From Desulfonispora thiosulfatigenes DSM 11270 (GTDB taxonomy: Bacteria; Bacillota; Peptococcia; Peptococcales; Desulfonisporaceae): DNA of 64,000 nt. The notes under the pieces were generated by a model that saw nothing but the letters and a program-made list of their open reading frames with translations, made no database searches and was not told where the DNA came from. Both the position numbers and the translations under genes were made by a program. The stretch is taken from the NCBI RefSeq assembly GCF_900176035.1, contig NZ_FWWT01000016.1:142409-206408 (forward strand). Reading direction: 5' to 3'. Every line of letters begins with the position of its first letter. The first letter of the stretch is position 1. Below, one piece after another: positions 19,463 through 28,810 of the stretch.

Positions 19463-21262
19463 GTGATTAAAGAAAGAATAATCTCTAACCATGGATTTAG
19501 TGAATTAGCCAATGAATTAATAATTTTAATTGAAGCGAGAGGCTCTAGCGCAGGATGCCTAGAAATTTTAAATACATTAGATATTGATGTACAGTCTGAT
19601 TTTATATTGGAATTAGCTTTAATGAATAATCCAAAGTTAATTACTTTTTTTAATATGGTGGTTAAAGAAAAAACTGGAGAAGTGCAAGAAATTGCACGAA
19701 GGGTATTACGTAAATTTGCCTTATTAGGGCATAAAATAAATGAGGATAGTACCAAGCACTTACCATTTGATTACATTCAGGCTTATATCTCTCCAACTAG
19801 ATTAAAAGGATACTGTACCTTGATGTTTTTAATTAAAAAGATAAATGGAGAACATGATGCACATTATTTCAAATTAAAGTTTAACCATTTAGGTATAAAA
19901 GGATACTTTCACTATGCAGGACTATCAAGAAAGGAGCTGATTTCTATTGTGGAAAAACAAGGACTTTATCCTTTAGATGTTAGCGATGCAAAAATAATCT
20001 TACAGGATGCGTATATGCAGAATAATCGTTATGCAAAAAAACTACCAGAGGGGTATAAAAAGTACAAAGACTTACTTGTTTTGAAGGATTATGAAAAAGA
20101 AAAAAACAAAAGAATCTTATTTAAATTACAAGAAAAATTACGTAGTTATCCAAGGGTAATCAATGCTTATTTATTAGCCCTAAAAAATCTTGACTTAAGT
20201 TTAATTTATGATTTGGCTACGAATTCATTACAAAAAACATATGGGGAAAGAGATCACTTTCTGAAAAACTGGAATCATATGTTACAGAATTATACCTTGC
20301 TAAAGTCTGAAATTTTAAACTTTACCGAAGATGGAAAATATAGAAGATACGAAGTACAAATTGTAGGGACAGATTCAGAAGACAATTTAAAAGAAATAGG
20401 CGTGGAATTTAATATAGTAAGATTAGCTGATCAACATTTAATTGAAGATGTACAGATTGGAGAGATAATAGACATTAATCCAGAGGATCCTTTAAACCCA
20501 CTGAACTACCCTGTGTATACAAAAATTTATCAAATCAATGATTATAAAAAGGTTAAAGAATTTTTTCAGAAAAACAATTTTATCCATATAACGGGAGAGC
20601 TAGAAGATCAAATATGTTATAAATGGTTTAAAAATGTAGATTCCTTAGAAACGGGGATAAATTTTTTGCAACATATTTATGGAGAATTTATCTTAACTAA
20701 TCAGGAACTAATCGTTTATTCTAATAATTTACAAAATTTAAGTGAAATATGTTGTTATCTTAAAAAGAGCATAAATAATGATTGCCTTTACTTTGTGTCT
20801 AAGGCAGTTTGTGACGTGCGCAAAGTTTATCGTCTTATGAGTGAAAAAGCAAACTTCAATGAAGATAAAAAATTAACGTCTCAAGAAAGTTACATTATAC
20901 CTAAAGAGTATTTTGCAAAATGGCATATATTTTGTATGCAAAATTGCTGTAAATCATATTCAAATAAAAATATGACAACGTTCAACTTTAACTGTGAGAA
21001 TGGCCTGATTGAAATAATTTTTTATGGAAAAAGTGGCATTATTAATTTGTTTACTAATAATTTAGCAAAGGTGAGTAAGAACTTTAATTTTCCTCAAAAT
21101 AAACTTTATAAGATAAAAGATTTAACTACTAATGCTAATATTTCAGATACATGGGTTCATTTGAAAATAATAAAAGAATTAAATGAACATAAATTAACCA
21201 AAGTATATAAAAATAGTTGCTCTATCAAAAATCTTGCAACTCAGTATAACTTAGTTCAATAA
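19463..21262 (+). CDS. Orphan protein of about 600 residues with a possible NTF2-like middle domain
   Basis: I do not recognise the family. Start is uncertain: GTG 19463 has AAGGGA nine bases upstream, ATG 19445 has only a distant GGAG, TTG 19424 none. The N-terminal part (about 1-100) is helical and repeat-like, resembling HEAT-type packing. A middle region (about 225-325: LDLSLIYDLATNSLQKTYGE, then YEVQIVGTDSEDN) looks like a SnoaL/NTF2-like fold by pattern. The C-terminal third has many cysteines, including CC pairs near 445 and 505. No signal peptide or membrane helix is seen. It stands alone between convergent or divergent neighbours with its own strong terminator. Confidence 0.7.
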   Translation: MIKERIISNHGFSELANELIILIEARGSSAGCLEILNTLDIDVQSDFILELALMNNPKLITFFNMVVKEKTGEVQEIARRVLRKFALLGHKINEDSTKHLPFDYIQAYISPTRLKGYCTLMFLIKKINGEHDAHYFKLKFNHLGIKGYFHYAGLSRKELISIVEKQGLYPLDVSDAKIILQDAYMQNNRYAKKLPEGYKKYKDLLVLKDYEKEKNKRILFKLQEKLRSYPRVINAYLLALKNLDLSLIYDLATNSLQKTYGERDHFLKNWNHMLQNYTLLKSEILNFTEDGKYRRYEVQIVGTDSEDNLKEIGVEFNIVRLADQHLIEDVQIGEIIDINPEDPLNPLNYPVYTKIYQINDYKKVKEFFQKNNFIHITGELEDQICYKWFKNVDSLETGINFLQHIYGEFILTNQELIVYSNNLQNLSEICCYLKKSINNDCLYFVSKAVCDVRKVYRLMSEKANFNEDKKLTSQESYIIPKEYFAKWHIFCMQNCCKSYSNKNMTTFNFNCENGLIEIIFYGKSGIINLFTNNLAKVSKNFNFPQNKLYKIKDLTTNANISDTWVHLKIIKELNEHKLTKVYKNSCSIKNLATQYNLVQ

Positions 21263-21272
21263 AGAAAAAAAT

Positions 21273-21331
21273 AAAATGTACCCTATAAAGTAGACGATTG
21301 TCAATCAATTCTACCTTATAAGGTACATTTT
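21273..21331. terminator. Bidirectional terminator between the orphan gene and DUF881
   Basis: A 21-base arm at 21273-21293 pairs imperfectly with 21311-21331, with A- and T-rich flanks. Its core resembles the terminator at 13275 (both contain TACCCTATA). Confidence 0.85.
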
Positions 21332-21380
21332 GTGATTTATTATAATGTGTGCTTTAATCTATTATAATTTTAAGTTTAAA

Positions 21381-22079
21381 TTATTCTTCTAACTTAGTTT
21401 CTTTTGCCCGATTTTTAGTAGGCTGTTGTTTGGTAGCGGGAACATAAATTTCTTCTTCTTGGACAATATAAGGATAAGCATGAAATAAAGCTAAGTTGTC
21501 AATAATACCTCCAGGTAGTGTAAGTCCCTTTTCTAAAGTTTGTGAATTACCAATAGCATTAATAATGAGTGGATAAGTAACTAGGCTATCATTTACGGTG
21601 ACAAAAGTATTAAAGTCTTTTTCACTATAAAAAATCGTAGTTCCAAAAGTAACTCGATGACCATTTATAGAGATTGCTTCTGCCCCAGCTGCCCAAAGTT
21701 CATTAATAATTCGGATAATATCAACATATATTATAGGAGAATCCTGTTCGATTACAATTTTAATGCCCGGCCCAGTTAGAGATGATTCTCCATTAATTAT
21801 TTGTAACTTTTGTTTTTCGGACTTTAAATTACTGATAATTTTATCTGTATCTAGCCCTGAGTATTGAATTTCATTAACCTTTTCTTCGATAGAATAGATT
21901 TCTTGATCTAAGCTATCTCTTTTGTCCTTTAAATCCTTAACCATAGCTATTAAATGTTCAGTCTTTTGCATTGTTAAGTCTGAAGTTATTCTAGTTTGAA
22001 TTTGAAATTGATTAGATAATAAAAGGCCTAAGAGGAACATAGTTATAGTTAAAGGTAAAATCCATTCTTTTTTTAGCAT
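21381..22079 (-). CDS. DUF881 protein (YlxW/YlxX-like), copy A
   Basis: A 232-residue protein with an N-terminal membrane anchor (WILPLTITMFLLGLLLSNQF), a coiled coil (about 35-80), then the extracytoplasmic DUF881 domain with GPGIKIVIEQDSP, ELWAAGAEAISINGHRV and GNSQTLEKGLTLPGG. The start is ATG 22079, eight bases after AAAGGTG. It is the last gene of a three-gene minus-strand operon with sbp and another DUF881 gene. In Bacillus such genes (ylxW, ylxX, sbp) sit near the division genes ftsA-ftsZ; the biochemical role is unknown. Confidence 0.88.
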   Translation of the reverse strand: MLKKEWILPLTITMFLLGLLLSNQFQIQTRITSDLTMQKTEHLIAMVKDLKDKRDSLDQEIYSIEEKVNEIQYSGLDTDKIISNLKSEKQKLQIINGESSLTGPGIKIVIEQDSPIIYVDIIRIINELWAAGAEAISINGHRVTFGTTIFYSEKDFNTFVTVNDSLVTYPLIINAIGNSQTLEKGLTLPGGIIDNLALFHAYPYIVQEEEIYVPATKQQPTKNRAKETKLEE

Positions 22080-22104
22080 AATTATCACCTTTAAGTTTTA
22101 AATT

Positions 22105-22461
22105 CTATTGAACTTTTTTGGTTTTACTAAATGTACGATATAATAAATGATGGCGGATTGTTGCAAGGTTTTGAAATAGTCGAACCCCAAAAGCAAAAAC
22201 AGCAGCTAAATATAAATCTATACCTAAACGATCTCCAATATAAGCTAAAAATCCAGCTAAAATAGTATTACTAATAAATCCAGTTATAAGGATTGCACCG
22301 TCAAAGGTATCTCCTAAAAGTCCTTTAATACCACCAAAAACAGAGTCTAATGAAGCTAAGATGGCTATTGACATATATTTTGCATAAATAAGAGGAATCT
22401 GTACCGATACAACTGAACCCATAAGTAGACCAATTAATAGTCCTAGTAAGGGTAGCCACAT
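22105..22461 (-). CDS. sbp: Small basic protein, DUF1290
   Basis: A 118-residue integral membrane protein with about four helices, matching DUF1290/Sbp. Conserved segments include LIGLLMGSVVSVQIPLIYAKYMSIAILASLD (start region) and FGVRLFQNLA. It lies between two DUF881 genes with very short gaps, an arrangement conserved in Firmicutes. Function unknown. Confidence 0.9.
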   Translation of the reverse strand: MWLPLLGLLIGLLMGSVVSVQIPLIYAKYMSIAILASLDSVFGGIKGLLGDTFDGAILITGFISNTILAGFLAYIGDRLGIDLYLAAVFAFGVRLFQNLATIRHHLLYRTFSKTKKVQ

Positions 22462-22464
22462 GAA

Positions 22465-23181
22465 TTATTCACCTTCTTTTACATAATTAAATTGAAAAGC
22501 ACCATTATAAGCAGGGATTGATATAGGATTTTCTTGATTATGAATTTCGTGGTTTACAGGAAAACCAAGTCCTTTTAAAAGATCATATTCACCAGAAAGT
22601 AATAACCTTTTCAATAAATCAGTATCGCCGATAGCTTTGATTTCAAAAGGTGGTGCAAGTCTAGTAGTATTCACTAATATAACATTTCCTACACATCTAA
22701 TTTCAGATTTTGTGGTAAGACGTTGATTATTGATACTTATAGCTTCACAGTTTGCAAGTTTTAGCTCACTAACTATATTAAGGATGTTTTCATAGTGAAT
22801 AATATAACGATTGGGATCATCATCTTGAGAAGATTTCAAGCCAGACTTATTATCATCGACTGTTATTACTATTCCTTCACCATTAACTGGCAATAATCCT
22901 GCTTCGAGTTTTGACTTATGCAAATCCTTTTGAAGTTTTGATATATAGCTTTGTTCTTCAGTTGTTGTTTGTTCAATATTATCTAATTTTTTACGCAGGG
23001 CATTTAATTTATTTTCTTGTTCTGTGATATCGGTCTCAAGATCATTAATGAAACTTACGAGGGCTTCATTTTTTTGATTGACTGGATTAGGATTTTGATT
23101 AAACTGAGACTTGAATTGCCAAATAATAAACACACCTGAAAGAACACTTAACAATGTAACCAAAATAATTCCTTTCTTCAT
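22465..23181 (-). CDS. DUF881 protein (YlxW/YlxX-like), copy B
   Basis: A 238-residue protein with an N-terminal anchor (GIILVTLLSVLSGVFIIWQF), a coiled coil rich in K, E and Q (about 40-95) and a DUF881 domain (GEGIVITVDDN, ANCEAISINNQRL, IKAIGDTDLLKRLL). Start at ATG 23181 behind AAAAGGAG; the open frame extends 11 codons further without support. First gene of the minus-strand DUF881-sbp-DUF881 operon, transcribed divergently from cdaA. Confidence 0.88.
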   Translation of the reverse strand: MKKGIILVTLLSVLSGVFIIWQFKSQFNQNPNPVNQKNEALVSFINDLETDITEQENKLNALRKKLDNIEQTTTEEQSYISKLQKDLHKSKLEAGLLPVNGEGIVITVDDNKSGLKSSQDDDPNRYIIHYENILNIVSELKLANCEAISINNQRLTTKSEIRCVGNVILVNTTRLAPPFEIKAIGDTDLLKRLLLSGEYDLLKGLGFPVNHEIHNQENPISIPAYNGAFQFNYVKEGE

Positions 23182-23304
23182 GCTTTTCTCCTTTTCATAG
23201 CATAATATTTTCAAATAATTATAACATGTATGATTAATAAAAACTTATAAATATATACTATCCTAAATTTATATAATAGAGATGCTTTTTTCCAGAGGAA
23301 AGTT

Positions 23305-23313
23305 TGCTATAAT
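23305..23313 (+). promoter_or_regulatory. Extended -10 promoter of the cdaA operon
   Basis: TGCTATAAT: a perfect -10 with the TGn extension and no clear -35. Confidence 0.55.
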
Positions 23314-23390
23314 ATATGTGAGTCTAATGAAAAAAGGCTTGTATTTAAATAGATAGAGATAAATATTTATATATAGAGAGGGGTGCCCCG

Positions 23391-24191
23391 TTGTTTGGAC
23401 AATTTTTGAAAATTTTAAACCCCATAAATTTACTTGATATTACTATTGTAGCATTTGTAATTTATAAACTAATGATGCTTTTAAGAGGTACTCGTGCTGT
23501 ACAACTCCTCAAAGGATTAGTTGTATTATTAGTAGCTACAATTATTAGTAAATTTTTAGGATTACAATCAATTAACTGGATTTTAGAAAAATTACAAACA
23601 GGACTATTAATAGCGCTACCCATTGTCTTTCAACCTGAATTAAGAAGGGCTTTAGAACAATTAGGACGAGGCAGAATTTTCACTAAGACAAATGGTTATG
23701 TAGCTGAAGAAGAAGCAGAAAGGCTAATTAGTGAAATTGTCCGCTCTGTCAAAGTTATGGCTAAAAATAAAATAGGTGCTTTAATTGTTATTGAAAGAGA
23801 AACAGGGTTAAATGACTTAGTTGAAACGGGAATTAGAATTGATGGTTTGGTTTCAGGTGAATTATTAACTAATATTTTTATCCCTAATACTCCGTTACAT
23901 GATGGGGCCGTTATTATACGCGATGATAAGATATTATCAGCTAGTTGTTTTCTTCCTCTTTCAGAAAATCGTAATCTAAGTAAAGAATTAGGTACTAGAC
24001 ATAGAGCAGGGATAGGGGTTACTGAAGTATCTGATGCACTTGTTGTCTTTGTTTCCGAAGAAACGGGCGTTATTTCCGTAGCTGAAGAAGGTAAACTTAC
24101 AAGATATTTAGATGAAATAACTTTAAAAGAAATTTTAATAAATAAAACGAAACCTCAGCAAAAATCAGTGAAGCAGTGGTGGAGGTTATGA
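23391..24191 (+). CDS. cdaA: Diadenylate cyclase CdaA
   Basis: Membrane-bound DAC enzyme that makes c-di-AMP from two ATP; the nucleotide controls potassium and osmotic balance and is essential in many Firmicutes. About three membrane helices (1-85) precede the DisA_N domain with the catalytic DGAVIIRDDKI and the GTRHRAG motif. The 266 residues match CdaA. Start TTG 23391 follows GAGAGGGGTG. The cdaA-cdaR-glmM operon is the conserved Firmicute order. Confidence 0.95.
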   Translation: MFGQFLKILNPINLLDITIVAFVIYKLMMLLRGTRAVQLLKGLVVLLVATIISKFLGLQSINWILEKLQTGLLIALPIVFQPELRRALEQLGRGRIFTKTNGYVAEEEAERLISEIVRSVKVMAKNKIGALIVIERETGLNDLVETGIRIDGLVSGELLTNIFIPNTPLHDGAVIIRDDKILSASCFLPLSENRNLSKELGTRHRAGIGVTEVSDALVVFVSEETGVISVAEEGKLTRYLDEITLKEILINKTKPQQKSVKQWWRL

Positions 24192-25423
24192 AAATGATTA
24201 ATATTAACAAACAAAATATGTTACCTAAGGTTATTGCGATTTTAATTGCCTTATTATTATGGTTTTACATAAATGGTGACCAAAATCCCCCTATTCAAAA
24301 AAGTATTAATGTAGATATTAATTATGAGGATTTAAGCGAAGATCTCATAGTGACAAATGAAATTAAAGAAATTAAACTAAAAATCAAGGGTGATGAAAAG
24401 GTAATTAATAATTTAAGCATGAGGGATTTTAGTGCAATTATTGGTCTTAAGGATGCCCAGATTGGAGAGCAAGAATTAAAAATTGATGTAAGAGCTCCGA
24501 TTGGGATAGAAATTGTAGATGTAAATCCAAGTAAGGTAAATGTAAATATAGATAAAATGGCAGAAAAACAGGTACCGGTGAGGGTGTCCTTATTAGGAAA
24601 TACAGCGAAAGGTTATTCTAGCTTTAAGCCAACGGTGAAACCTTCTCATGTTGTCTTAAAGGGTCCCAAAAAACTGATTAATACTATTGTTGATGCACGG
24701 GTAGATGTTAATTTGAATAATACTAAGAATAATTTAGTCTTAAATTTACCTATTAAGGTAAAGGATAAAAATGATAAAACTTACGGTACCGAAGTTTTTA
24801 TCATGAATCCTAGCAATGTCGAAGTATTCGTGCCTATTATTAAGGACACGCCTAGTAAACTAATTCCGATCAAACCTGTGTTAGAAGGAAATCCACAAGC
24901 AGGATATAAAGTAGGCAGGGTTATTATTGAACCTGAAACGATTGAAATTGTAGGGGAATATGATAAATTAGGAGCAATTAATTATATTCAAACTGAACCC
25001 ATAAACATAACTGGAATCAAAGAAAATACAACAAAAGAAGTAAGATTAAGACTTCCTTCAAACGTCTCATTGGTATACAATGCTAAAGTCAAGGTAATGA
25101 TTCAAGTAGAAGATAACTTAACTGTAAAGACACTTCAAAGAGAAATTAAAGTTCTTAATCTAGACAAAAATAAAAATATTAAGTTAAGTCCGGCAGTTGG
25201 AAATATAACTGTTGAGGGAAATAAAGAAATTTTAAATGGGTTGGCAGCAAAAGATTTAGAATTGGTCATTGATGTGGCTGGTCTAAATGTTGGAATGCAT
25301 GAACTTGAAGTACAAAGTGTAGCACTAGCCAATCTAAAAACGCTAAAAGTTGAACCTAGTAAAATAAAAGTAGAAATTACAAAAGAAGAAAATAAAGAAG
25401 ACCAACAACAGGAGGTAGAATAA
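24188..25423 (+). CDS. cdaR: CdaR/YbbR-domain regulator of CdaA
   Basis: One N-terminal membrane helix (MLPKVIAILIALLLWFYI) followed by four extracellular YbbR repeats (about 50-400), each with a VxVxGP/GE-type turn such as HVVLKGPKKLI and IEIVGEYDKL. CdaR modulates CdaA activity in Bacillus and Listeria. The ATG 24188 overlaps the cdaA stop by four bases (ATGA), so the pair is translationally coupled. Confidence 0.92.
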   Translation: MKMININKQNMLPKVIAILIALLLWFYINGDQNPPIQKSINVDINYEDLSEDLIVTNEIKEIKLKIKGDEKVINNLSMRDFSAIIGLKDAQIGEQELKIDVRAPIGIEIVDVNPSKVNVNIDKMAEKQVPVRVSLLGNTAKGYSSFKPTVKPSHVVLKGPKKLINTIVDARVDVNLNNTKNNLVLNLPIKVKDKNDKTYGTEVFIMNPSNVEVFVPIIKDTPSKLIPIKPVLEGNPQAGYKVGRVIIEPETIEIVGEYDKLGAINYIQTEPINITGIKENTTKEVRLRLPSNVSLVYNAKVKVMIQVEDNLTVKTLQREIKVLNLDKNKNIKLSPAVGNITVEGNKEILNGLAAKDLELVIDVAGLNVGMHELEVQSVALANLKTLKVEPSKIKVEITKEENKEDQQQEVE

Positions 25424-26764
25424 ATGAGTAAAATATTTGGTACAGATGGTGTAAGAGGATGCGCAAATGTTGATTTAACCCCACAATTAGCTTATGAATT
25501 AGGTAGGGCAGCAGCTTTTGTTCTGAAAAACAAAACAGATAAAAAAACAATTACAATTGGTAAAGATACAAGAAGATCTGGGGATATGTTAGAAGCGGCA
25601 TTAATTTCAGGGATATGTTCTGTTGGAATAGATGTTTATAAGTTAGGTGTAATGCCTACCCCTGCCATAGCTTATTTAACTAGAAAGTTAGATGCCATGT
25701 CGGGTGTAGTGATTTCAGCATCGCATAATCCTGCAGAGGACAATGGAATAAAATTTTTTAGTCATGAAGGTTTTAAATTGCCTGATGAGGTAGAAAGTGA
25801 AATTGAAGCCTTAATAGCAAGTGGACTTGAAGGAATTCCCAATCCTAAAGGAAGTGAAGTTGGGATAGTTAATTATATCCATGATGGAGAGAAACAATAT
25901 TTAAACTTTTTAAAAACAGAAATACCTGTAGATTTAACAGGATTAAAAATAGTAGTAGACTGTGCTAACGGTGCTGCTTCAAATATTACTCCAAGGCTTT
26001 TAGAAAGCTTAGGTGCTGAAGTTATTAGTCTTTATAGTAGTCCGGATGGCATGAATATTAACGCAAATTGTGGTTCAACTTATCCTGAAAACTTACAAGA
26101 AGCTGTGTTAAAGCATGGAGCTGACATTGGAATAGCTCATGATGGAGATGCCGATCGGATGCTTGCAGTAGATGAAAAAGGTAATTTAGTAGATGGAGAT
26201 CAAATTTTAGTAATTTGTGCTCTAGACATGAAAAAAGAAGGAAAATTAAAAGGAAATAAAATAGTAGTTACAGTTATGAGTAATTTAGGCTTAAAACAAG
26301 CCTTTGAAAAACATGATGTAGAAGTAATTGAAACAAAGGTTGGAGATAGATACGTTTTAGAAAAAATGCAAGAATTAGATGCTAGTTTAGGTGGAGAACA
26401 ATCAGGACATTTAATATTCTTGGATCATAATACAACAGGTGATGGCGTTTTATCAGCACTTAAATTACTCGAGGTAATTAACAAATCTAAAAAACCTTTT
26501 AGTGAATTAGCTGTTCAAATGACAAAATTACCTCAAGTTTTGGTAAATGTTAGAGTGAAAAGCACTCTTGGATGGGATGTTAATCCTACTATCAAAGGGG
26601 CTATTAATAAATATGAAACAGAGCTAGGTTCTAGAGGAAGAATTTTAGTGAGAGCATCTGGTACTGAACCTTTAATTCGTGTAATGCTTGAAGGAAATGA
26701 TTATCAGGAGTTAGAAAATATCGCAGGCCATATGAGCACTATTATTAACCAGGAAATAAACTAA
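25424..26764 (+). CDS. glmM: Phosphoglucosamine mutase
   Basis: Converts glucosamine-6-phosphate to glucosamine-1-phosphate on the way to UDP-GlcNAc. The phosphoserine loop is ISASHNPAEDNGIKFF, the metal loop DGDADRM, the sugar-specificity loop GGEQSGH and the phosphate-binding loop RASGTEPLIRVM. The 446 residues are normal. It starts directly after the cdaR stop, with AGGAGG inside cdaR. GlmM physically inhibits CdaA in Bacillus, which makes the operon functionally coherent. Confidence 0.97.
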   Translation: MSKIFGTDGVRGCANVDLTPQLAYELGRAAAFVLKNKTDKKTITIGKDTRRSGDMLEAALISGICSVGIDVYKLGVMPTPAIAYLTRKLDAMSGVVISASHNPAEDNGIKFFSHEGFKLPDEVESEIEALIASGLEGIPNPKGSEVGIVNYIHDGEKQYLNFLKTEIPVDLTGLKIVVDCANGAASNITPRLLESLGAEVISLYSSPDGMNINANCGSTYPENLQEAVLKHGADIGIAHDGDADRMLAVDEKGNLVDGDQILVICALDMKKEGKLKGNKIVVTVMSNLGLKQAFEKHDVEVIETKVGDRYVLEKMQELDASLGGEQSGHLIFLDHNTTGDGVLSALKLLEVINKSKKPFSELAVQMTKLPQVLVNVRVKSTLGWDVNPTIKGAINKYETELGSRGRILVRASGTEPLIRVMLEGNDYQELENIAGHMSTIINQEIN

Positions 26765-26805
26765 ACAAAGATATTATCTACTTGATAAAATGATTTTTGA
26801 AATTT

Positions 26806-26829
26806 GAAAGCCTTTTTGGCTTTCTTTTT
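26806..26829 (+). terminator. Terminator after glmM
   Basis: GAAAGCC / GGCTTTC with a five-T loop and a T tract. Confidence 0.85.
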
Positions 26830-26879
26830 GCTACCTAGTTTTATTGTGTTAAAAATAGGAGTATAATTGAGGTGTTAAA

Positions 26880-27254
26880 ATGATAATAGGAATAGGAACA
26901 GATATAATTGAAATAGATAGAATGAAAGAAGCTCTACAAACTAATTTAAGATTATCAGAACGTTTATTTACTAGTGGGGAATTAGATTATTGTCAGCAAA
27001 AGTGCAATAGTTTTGAATCTTTTGCAGCTAGGTTTGCAGCTAAGGAAGCGATGACAAAGGCTTTAGGAACTGGGTTTAGAAATTATAATTGGACTGATAT
27101 AGAGGTTGTTAAAGATGACCTAGGAAAGCCAAGCATTAATCTAAAGGGTAATGCTCTAATGAAGGCCGAAGAATTAGGCGTGACCCATATTCACTTAAGT
27201 TTAAGTCATGGGAAGGATTATGCTACTGCGATGGTTGTCCTAGAAGGGAGCTAA
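26880..27254 (+). CDS. acpS: Holo-[acyl-carrier-protein] synthase
   Basis: Transfers 4'-phosphopantetheine from CoA to ACP. GIGTDIIEIDRM at the N-terminus holds the metal-binding Asp, and FAARFAAKEAMTKALGTG is the second signature. The 124 residues are typical. GAGGTG precedes ATG 26880. First gene of acpS-nnr-alr. Confidence 0.95.
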   Translation: MIIGIGTDIIEIDRMKEALQTNLRLSERLFTSGELDYCQQKCNSFESFAARFAAKEAMTKALGTGFRNYNWTDIEVVKDDLGKPSINLKGNALMKAEELGVTHIHLSLSHGKDYATAMVVLEGS

Positions 27255-27259
27255 AATGG

Positions 27260-28810
27260 ATGTTTGTAGTAAATAGTGCAGAAATGCAAGAAATAGATAG
27301 AATAGCTACTGAGGAATGGGGTATTCCAGAAATCGTTTTAATGGAAAATGCCGGACTTAAGGTAGTAGAAGAAATTAAAAAAAGATTTACAAATTTAAAA
27401 GATAAAAAGATTACTCTTATTTTAGGAAAAGGTAATAATGGTGGAGATGGTCTAGTTGTAGCTAGGCATTTATGTAATTTAGGGGCAGATATAAAAATAT
27501 TCTTATTTGGTCAAAAAGAATTTAAAAATTCAAGTTTAGTAAATTATAATATAGTAAAAAGATTACCAATAAAGGTTCATAAATTAGAGCATGAAAATAA
27601 TCTGCATCTTTTAAGACTATCATTATATAGTACTGATGTAATAGTAGATGGTCTTTTTGGTACAGGTTTTAAAGGTGAAATTTCCGACTTTTTAAGCAAA
27701 ATAATTAAGATAATTAATGATACAGATTGCTTAAAAGTTGCTATAGATATACCTTCGGGGTTAAATGCAGACACAGGACGCGCACGAGAATGTATAAAGG
27801 CTAATTTAACGGTAACTTTTGCGCTTCCTAAAATAGGACTAGTTGTCTATCCAGGAACAAGCTTTGCAGGAGATGTGAAGGTTGTAGATATTGGAATACC
27901 AAGTCAATTAGTAAGAGCATTAAATATTGATAAAAGAATTTTGCAACTAGATGAAATAAAGAATAACATACCTGAGCGAGATGAAAATTGTCATAAAGGA
28001 AACTTTGGACATCTCTTAGTTATAGGGGGCAGCCTAGGGATGATGGGAGCTGTTCATCTTGCCTGTTTAAGCGCTTTCAGAATGGGGGCAGGGTTAGTTT
28101 CAGCTGCAATACCTGCAAGTATTCAAACAAATCTAGCAGTTAGTTTACCAGAAATGATAACATATCCTCTTAAAGAAATGGTTCCAGGAATTTTAGATAG
28201 TGAGGCAGAGGAAGAAATATTAGCCAGTATAGAAGGAAAATCAGTAATTGTTATTGGACCAGGTTTTGGAAATAATGAAGAATATGTGAGTATTCTTAAA
28301 CATATACTAGAAAAAATCGACATACCTATAGTAATAGATGCTGATGGAATTAATCTTTTGGCAAGAGATATAAGTATATTAGATAATATTAAGGCACCTG
28401 TTATCTTAACTCCTCATCCAGGTGAAATGGCTAGATTATTAGATATTTCTACACAAGAAGTGCAAAAAAACAGAATCGAGTTAGCTAAAAAACTAGCAGA
28501 AAACTATGGGATATGGGTCGTTCTTAAAGGAAATAAAACAGTAATTGCAACTCCTAAAGGAGAAGTACTGATTAATCCTACCGGAAGCCCTTCTCTTGCA
28601 ACCGCTGGGTCAGGGGATGTTTTAGCTGGGATGATTGGTGCGATGTTAGGACAACAATCTGATGAAACTAGAGCAATTTGTTCAGCCGTATATTTACATG
28701 GATTAGCTGGTGAACATGTAGCAGAAACTGTTGGGAAAATAAGTAGCAAAGCAGGAGACATCATAAAGGCTATTCCGATAATTTTAGAAGAGGTGCTGAT
28801 GGATAAATGA
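27260..28810 (+). CDS. nnr: Bifunctional NAD(P)HX epimerase/dehydratase
   Basis: Repairs hydrated NAD(P)H. The N-terminal epimerase (YjeF_N, about 1-215) has GKGNNGGDGLVVARHL. The C-terminal ADP-dependent dehydratase of the ribokinase-like fold (about 230-510) has IDADGIN, LTPHPGEMARL and the catalytic GSGDVLAGMIG. The 516 residues fit the fused form. ATG 27260 is used (RBS GAAGGGAG); an out-of-frame ATG at 27256 stops within six codons. Its stop overlaps the alr start. Confidence 0.95.
   Translation: MFVVNSAEMQEIDRIATEEWGIPEIVLMENAGLKVVEEIKKRFTNLKDKKITLILGKGNNGGDGLVVARHLCNLGADIKIFLFGQKEFKNSSLVNYNIVKRLPIKVHKLEHENNLHLLRLSLYSTDVIVDGLFGTGFKGEISDFLSKIIKIINDTDCLKVAIDIPSGLNADTGRARECIKANLTVTFALPKIGLVVYPGTSFAGDVKVVDIGIPSQLVRALNIDKRILQLDEIKNNIPERDENCHKGNFGHLLVIGGSLGMMGAVHLACLSAFRMGAGLVSAAIPASIQTNLAVSLPEMITYPLKEMVPGILDSEAEEEILASIEGKSVIVIGPGFGNNEEYVSILKHILEKIDIPIVIDADGINLLARDISILDNIKAPVILTPHPGEMARLLDISTQEVQKNRIELAKKLAENYGIWVVLKGNKTVIATPKGEVLINPTGSPSLATAGSGDVLAGMIGAMLGQQSDETRAICSAVYLHGLAGEHVAETVGKISSKAGDIIKAIPIILEEVLMDK

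Noticed and set aside
26765-26879. glmS ribozyme after glmM
   Set aside because: No glmS gene follows and no ribozyme core is visible; the gap holds only a terminator and the acpS start.
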